Shown here: piece after piece, positions 60,135 through 64,000 of the stretch
Layout: each line of letters begins with the position of its first letter
Numbering within the stretch: position 1 is the stretch's first letter
Assembly (NCBI GenBank): GCA_014860665.1
Contig: JACZJI010000081.1
Location: 1 to 64,000 of the forward strand
DNA: 64,000 nucleotides
From: Bacteroidales bacterium
GTDB lineage: Bacteria; Bacteroidota; Bacteroidia; Bacteroidales; F082
Reading direction: 5' to 3'
Program-made: the position numbers and the translations under genes
Notes under the pieces: model-generated
Told to the model about the DNA's origin: nothing
The model's database searches: none
The model's input: the letters and a program-made list of their open reading frames with translations, nothing else

Positions 60135-60545
60135 ATGATACATATTACTAGAAGAGAACGATTTAATGCTGCTCATCGATTGTTTAAACCCGAATACTCA
60201 GACGAAAAAAATCTTCAGGTATTTGGCAAGTGTTCTAATCCTAACTGGCACGGGCATAATTATGAACTTTTTGTAACCGTTAGTGGCGAAATAGACCCCG
60301 AAACCGGATTCCTTATTAACCTGAAAGGGCTGAGTAAATTGATCAGAGAAAGAATTATTGAAAAAATTGACCATAAAAATATTAACCTGGAAGTAGAATT
60401 CATGAAAGGGCGTATGGCTTCGACGGAGAACCTGGCCATAGCTATCTGGGAACAATTGGAAAAACCGATTCTGGCCCTGGGTTCGAAGTTGCATTGCATT
60501 AAAGTTTATGAATCGGAGAATAACTATGTAGAGTATTTTGGTTAG
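60135..60545 (+). CDS. queD: 6-carboxy-tetrahydropterin synthase
   Basis: A 136-residue PTPS-family enzyme, likely QueD of queuosine synthesis. Zinc ligands are His14 (FNAAHRL), His39 and His41 (NWHGHNYEL). The catalytic Cys33 lies in FGKCSNPNWHG. The Glu that binds the pterin is in YESENNYVEYF at the C-terminus. folE, which makes its substrate (dihydroneopterin triphosphate), begins 57 bp downstream. The sequence could also fit a pyruvoyl-tetrahydropterin synthase, but the pairing supports queuosine. Confidence 0.92.
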   Translation: MIHITRRERFNAAHRLFKPEYSDEKNLQVFGKCSNPNWHGHNYELFVTVSGEIDPETGFLINLKGLSKLIRERIIEKIDHKNINLEVEFMKGRMASTENLAIAIWEQLEKPILALGSKLHCIKVYESENNYVEYFG

Positions 60546-60602
60546 TAAATTATTTGGCACCTTTTTTGTGAAGTGCCTTTTTAACATTTAAACAGTAGAG
60601 AC

Positions 60603-61214
60603 ATGCCGAAACCGATGTTTGATTACGAAAGAATAGAAACTTATGCTCCTGAAAAACTGGAGCAATTACAATATCATTATAAAGAAATTCTGAAGCTTAT
60701 TGGTGAAGATCCCGAGCGGGAAGGATTACAAAAAACTCCTTTACGTGTGGCCAAATCTATTCAGTTTCTGACCCAGGGATATGATCACGACCCAAAGAAA
60801 ATTTTATTATCTGCCAGATTTAAAGAGGATTACCGTCAGATGGTAATTGTAAAAGATATTGAGCTTTTTTCTATGTGCGAGCACCATATGATTCCGTTTA
60901 TCGGAAAAGCACATGTGGCTTATATTCCCAATGGGTACATCACCGGTTTGAGCAAAATTGCCCGGGTTGTTGAAGCGTATGCCCGACGTTTACAAGTTCA
61001 GGAGCGATTGACAACTCAGATCAAAAATGCTATAAATGAAACATTGCATCCTCTGGGAGTGGCCGTGGTTATTGAGGCAAGGCATCTGTGCATGGCTATG
61101 CGTGGTGTTCAGAAGCAAAATTCTGTAACAACTACTTCCGATTTTACGGGAGCATTTGAAAGAAAAGAAACACGGGAAGAGTTTATTCACCTGATCTCTT
61201 CCAAATTATCATAA
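60603..61214 (+). CDS. folE: GTP cyclohydrolase I
   Basis: A 203-residue enzyme that turns GTP into 7,8-dihydroneopterin triphosphate, for folate and queuosine. Zinc ligands are the Cys and His of [10 protein letters not shown] and the second Cys in HLCMAMRGV. The pieces [20 protein letters not shown] and RLQVQERLT are typical. Length is normal. It is probably co-transcribed with queD, and the Bax-inhibitor gene is 35 bp further on. Confidence 0.97.
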   Translation: MPKPMFDYERIETYAPEKLEQLQYHYKEILKLIGEDPEREGLQKTPLRVAKSIQFLTQGYDHDPKKILLSARFKEDYRQMVIVKDIELFSMCEHHMIPFIGKAHVAYIPNGYITGLSKIARVVEAYARRLQVQERLTTQIKNAINETLHPLGVAVVIEARHLCMAMRGVQKQNSVTTTSDFTGAFERKETREEFIHLISSKLS

Positions 61215-61249
61215 CAAAGAGAATTATTTCAATTTAAAAAGACAAGAAA

Positions 61250-61966
61250 ATGGAAAATAACATTAATATTTTCGAAAAGAAAACCCAGGCAGTTCCTATA
61301 TCTCAGACCTTTCTTGCCAGTGTTTTCGGATGGATGTTCCTGGCATTGGCCATATCAGCAACTACCGCATGGATGGTGGCCTCCAGCCCGGCATTGATCG
61401 GTTCCATGGTCACCCCCACAGGTGGTATGACTATATTTGGAATGATCGTAACTTTTTCTCCTTTAATCATGGTCATTGCCATGGGCGCACGATTTAACCG
61501 GATGACAGCCTCTACCATGGCCCTGCTGTTTGTGCTGTTTTCCGTACTTATGGGCATGAGTCTTAGTTTTGTTCTTCTGGAATACACAGGCGCTTCTATC
61601 ACCAAAACTTTTCTAATTGCTTCAGGTATGTTTGGCTTTATGGCCGTGATGGGCTATACTACCAAAACCGATCTTACTCGTTTTGGTAATATATTAATTA
61701 TGGGTGTTGTGGGCCTTTTTATTGCTATGATAGTGAATATGTTCATGCGCAGTGGTGGCCTTGATTATATCATTAGCTTTTTAGGCGTTTTGATATTTAC
61801 CGGATTGACTGCTTACGATGTCCAAAAGTTGAAAAGAATCGGCGCCGGAATGGTGGAAGGTGTTGAAAACACAAGAAAAATGACCATTATGGGTGCTTTG
61901 TCATTATATCTTGACTTCATTAATTTATTCTTATTTTTGCTGCGCTTTTTTGGCAATCGCCGATAA
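61250..61966 (+). CDS. Bax inhibitor-1/YccA-family membrane protein
   Basis: A 238-residue protein with about seven membrane helices, the transmembrane BAX-inhibitor-motif fold; some bacterial members conduct calcium. Family features are VFGWMFLALAISATTAW near the N-terminus, GYTTKTDLTRFGNILIMG, and ALSLYLDFINLFLFLLRFF with the conserved Asp near the C-terminus. Function in this organism is unknown. A promoter-like box for fabD lies inside its 3' end. Confidence 0.92.
   Translation: MENNINIFEKKTQAVPISQTFLASVFGWMFLALAISATTAWMVASSPALIGSMVTPTGGMTIFGMIVTFSPLIMVIAMGARFNRMTASTMALLFVLFSVLMGMSLSFVLLEYTGASITKTFLIASGMFGFMAVMGYTTKTDLTRFGNILIMGVVGLFIAMIVNMFMRSGGLDYIISFLGVLIFTGLTAYDVQKLKRIGAGMVEGVENTRKMTIMGALSLYLDFINLFLFLLRFFGNRR
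61932..61939 (+). promoter_or_regulatory. Possible internal promoter for fabD
   Basis: TATTTTTG fits TAnnTTTG, inside the end of the preceding gene and 50 bases before the fabD ATG. It could be chance in a Phe-rich coding stretch. Confidence 0.3.
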
Positions 61967-61989
61967 AGCATAAACCTTAAAGTGATTTT

Positions 61990-62871
61990 ATGATTGCTTA
62001 TGTATTCCCCGGTCAGGGGGCACAGTATGTGGGGATGGGAAAAGATTTGTTCGACAAGTCTTCAAAGGCGAAAGATTTGTTTCTAAAAGCCAACAATATC
62101 CTTAAATTTAAAATTACAGACGTCATGTTTGACGGTTCAGAAGAGGACCTCAAACAAACCAAAGTTACACAACCAGCAATTTTTCTGCATTCTGTCATTA
62201 TGGCAAAAATAATGGGGGAACGCTTTCGTCCGGATATGGTCGCAGGCCATTCTCTGGGTGAGTTTTCAGCCCTTGTTGCCAACGAAACCCTTTCTTTTGA
62301 AGATGGGCTTAAACTGGTCGCCAAGCGTGCAGATGCTATGCAAAAAGCCTGTGAACTGGAACCATCGACAATGGCTGCCATTCTGGGACTGGATGACAGT
62401 ATAGTGGAAGAAATTTGCATATCCATTCCGGATGTTGTTATTCCGGCCAATTACAACAGTCCGGGACAGCTGGTAATCTCAGGAACAGTTCCTGGTGTGG
62501 AAAAAGCTATCGAAAAGGCCACAGCAGCAGGGGCTAAAAGAGCTATGCTTTTGAAGGTCGGAGGTGCTTTTCACTCTCCGTTGATGGAACCTGCAAGACT
62601 GGAATTGTCTGAAGCCATTAATCATACTAAGTTTAACCGAGGTATTTGCCCGGTTTATCAGAATGTGACAGGACAATCGGTTACAGATCCTGAAATCATC
62701 AAAACCAATCTGATTTCACAACTTACTTCTCCGGTTCGCTGGACACAAATCATGAAGAACATGGTGGCCGACGGTGCCAAGGAAATTGTGGAAGTAGGTC
62801 CGGGAAAAGTATTGCAGGGATTGTTTAAAAAGATAGACCGAAACCTGGCCGTTAACAGTGCTGAATTTTAA
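61990..62871 (+). CDS. fabD: Malonyl-CoA:ACP transacylase
   Basis: A 293-residue enzyme that loads malonate onto acyl-carrier protein for fatty acid synthesis. The nucleophile Ser88 is in VAGHSLGEFSALVA, and the catalytic His lies in GAFHSPLMEP near residue 196. The N-terminal FPGQGAQYVGMG, the QKACELEPSTMAAILGL stretch and the final VGPGKVLQGLFKK are typical. Length is normal. fabH lies 54 kb away, so the fab genes are not clustered here. Confidence 0.97.
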   Translation: MIAYVFPGQGAQYVGMGKDLFDKSSKAKDLFLKANNILKFKITDVMFDGSEEDLKQTKVTQPAIFLHSVIMAKIMGERFRPDMVAGHSLGEFSALVANETLSFEDGLKLVAKRADAMQKACELEPSTMAAILGLDDSIVEEICISIPDVVIPANYNSPGQLVISGTVPGVEKAIEKATAAGAKRAMLLKVGGAFHSPLMEPARLELSEAINHTKFNRGICPVYQNVTGQSVTDPEIIKTNLISQLTSPVRWTQIMKNMVADGAKEIVEVGPGKVLQGLFKKIDRNLAVNSAEF

Positions 62872-62936
62872 GTTCCGATTTTTTATAAATAATTTATATC
62901 TGGTTGAAAGGAAGTCCTTAAAGGACTTAACATATT

Positions 62937-62974
62937 AATAAGAAAGGCTTGCGTAAACGCAAGCCTTTCTTATT
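62937..62974. terminator. Long perfect-stem terminator
   Basis: Arms AATAAGAAAGGCTTGCGT and ACGCAAGCCTTTCTTATT (18 bases each, loop AA). It separates fabD from the converging RNase R gene. A smaller stem AAGTCC/GGACTT lies just before it. Confidence 0.85.
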
Positions 62975-63019
62975 TTAAACTAACACCCTTTGCAGGCTGT
63001 AAATCAACCTAAAATCGCA

Positions 63020-64000
63020 TTAAAATTCATCAACAAGCTCAAAATCCAGCTGACGGCTGGCAAGGTCAATGTTTTTAACGATGACTTTCACCGGATCGCC
63101 CAAGCGGAGTTTTTGCCCATACCTACGCCCAATTATTTGATAATTATCTTCATCAAGATAATAGAAATCGTCTTTCATTGTACTGAAACGAACCAGACCT
63201 TCGCTTTTGCTTTCGCTGATCTGAACGAAAATACCCCATTTACTTACACCTGATATTAAACCATCAAAAATTTTGCCTTTTTTGTCCAGCAGATATTCGA
63301 CTTGCTTGTATTTTATGGATTCTCTTTCAGCATCCGCAGCACGTCTTTCCATTTCTGAAGCATGCTTGCACTTTTCTTCGAAATCTTCTTTTTTAGCTGA
63401 ATTCTTACCTTCGAGATAACGCTCCAGCAGCCTGTGAACCATCAAATCGGGATAACGGCGGATCGGAGAAGTAAAATGCGTGTAATAGGGAAATGAAAGT
63501 CCATAGTGACCAATATTGTCCGTTGAATAATATGCTTTTGCCATGGTACGGATAGCGATGCTTTCCACCATGTTTTCCTCGCCTTTTCCCTTGACATCCT
63601 GCAAAAGTTTGTTGTAGGATCGGGCCAGTGCTTCATGTGACTGAATGTTCAATGAATAACCAAGCTTTCCAAGGAATTGCAAAAAAGTATTGAGTTTTTC
63701 AGGATTGGGCTGATCATGAACGCGGTAGACAAATGTCTTAGGCGGTTTTTTGTTTTCCGGTTTCCCGATATGCAATGCCACAGCTTTGTTAGCAAGTAAC
63801 ATGAATTCTTCGACAAGAAAATTGGCGGTTCCGGTTTCCTTTACATAAGCTTCTATCGGCTTCCCTTTTTCATCCAGCTTAAAACGAATTTCCGGTGTAT
63901 GAAAATTGATTGCCCCGTTTTTAAACCGTTTCTCCCTGAGAATTTCAGCCAGGGAATGTAACTTTAATAAATCTTCTGAATATTCGCCACTTCCACTGTC
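63020..64000 (-). CDS. rnr: Ribonuclease R (C-terminal part, cut by the window end)
   Basis: A 3'-5' exoribonuclease of the RNR superfamily. The frame stays open to the window edge, so the N-terminal part lies beyond it. Visible parts are the end of the catalytic RNB domain (TANFLVEEFMLLANKAVALH, FPYYTHFTSPIRRYPDLMVH) and the C-terminal S1 RNA-binding domain (FDGLISGVSKWGIFVQISES). Internal ATG codons such as 63802 are not the start. It should act in RNA decay and rRNA quality control. Confidence 0.93.
   Translation of the reverse strand, partial: DSGSGEYSEDLLKLHSLAEILREKRFKNGAINFHTPEIRFKLDEKGKPIEAYVKETGTANFLVEEFMLLANKAVALHIGKPENKKPPKTFVYRVHDQPNPEKLNTFLQFLGKLGYSLNIQSHEALARSYNKLLQDVKGKGEENMVESIAIRTMAKAYYSTDNIGHYGLSFPYYTHFTSPIRRYPDLMVHRLLERYLEGKNSAKKEDFEEKCKHASEMERRAADAERESIKYKQVEYLLDKKGKIFDGLISGVSKWGIFVQISESKSEGLVRFSTMKDDFYYLDEDNYQIIGRRYGQKLRLGDPVKVIVKNIDLASRQLDFELVDEF

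Noticed and set aside
63020..63802. Complete gene starting at ATG 63802
   Set aside because: The frame continues upstream to the window edge with conserved RNase R sequence, so the ATG is internal.

Overview
The window is a 64 kb stretch of chromosome from a member of the Bacteroidota. The evidence is the repeated promoter core TAnnTTTG upstream of many genes on both strands, a type IX secretion lipoprotein (PorW/SprE), lineage-typical families (DUF4270, DUF5777, a short glycogen-synthase-like protein beside glmS, ORF6N), moderate-to-low GC and compact gene spacing. The exact order (Bacteroidales or Marinilabiliales-like) cannot be fixed from the sequence. Most of the window is ordinary core genome; the unusual parts are around 27-31 kb, 39 kb and 47-51 kb.

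Layout. 0-4.5 kb: an envelope block with a helical lipoprotein, two adjacent L,D-transpeptidases, a small membrane protein and an exported EEP-fold phosphoesterase. 4.5-9 kb: housekeeping genes prs, rplY, pth, DUF177, rpmF, fabH. 9-14.4 kb: an outer-membrane barrel, a carboxypeptidase-regulatory-like protein, comF and ftsX on the minus strand, and two secreted proteins. 14.4-15 kb is a long intergenic stretch with an orphan terminator and a possible 33-codon ORF. 15-25.4 kb: proline dehydrogenase-like, glycogen synthase-like, DUF4270 lipoprotein, glmS, a lamin-tail protein, asd, ribF and a START-domain protein. 25.5-27.3 kb: a secreted C69 dipeptidase.

27.3-30.3 kb is an accessory patch: an ORF6N protein, a SigZ-like sigma factor and an ArsI/CadI-like metalloenzyme, followed by about 1 kb without credible genes that holds REP-like sequence and a 21-bp tandem repeat. 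Three near-identical GC-rich hairpins punctuate the patch. 30.3-35.4 kb (minus strand): HIT protein, greA, an AtpI-like membrane protein, atpZ, bactofilin and porW. The F1Fo ATP synthase genes that often follow such a pair are absent. 35.6-39 kb: M23 peptidase, dxr, rseP, then a decayed second copy of the rseP 3' end. 39.5-45.5 kb (minus): acyl-CoA ligase, mreD-mreC-mreB, purH. 45.6-46.9 kb: a MacB-like permease.

47.2-51.1 kb is a five-gene envelope cassette: a pentaheme cytochrome lipoprotein built from repeated domains, a monoheme lipoprotein, an OB-fold-like membrane protein, a YceI-family protein and a DUF5777 outer-membrane barrel. It looks like a redox or lipid/quinone-linked envelope system of unknown purpose and is the best candidate for an undescribed system here.

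51-64 kb: ATP-grasp enzyme, acyl-CoA dehydrogenase, nitroreductase, thpR, tRNA-Ala(GGC), tRNA-Leu(CAA), a CtpA-type protease, a GT9 glycosyltransferase, an MlaEF-like transporter pair, queD-folE, a Bax-inhibitor-1 protein, fabD, and the C-terminal part of RNase R cut by the window end.
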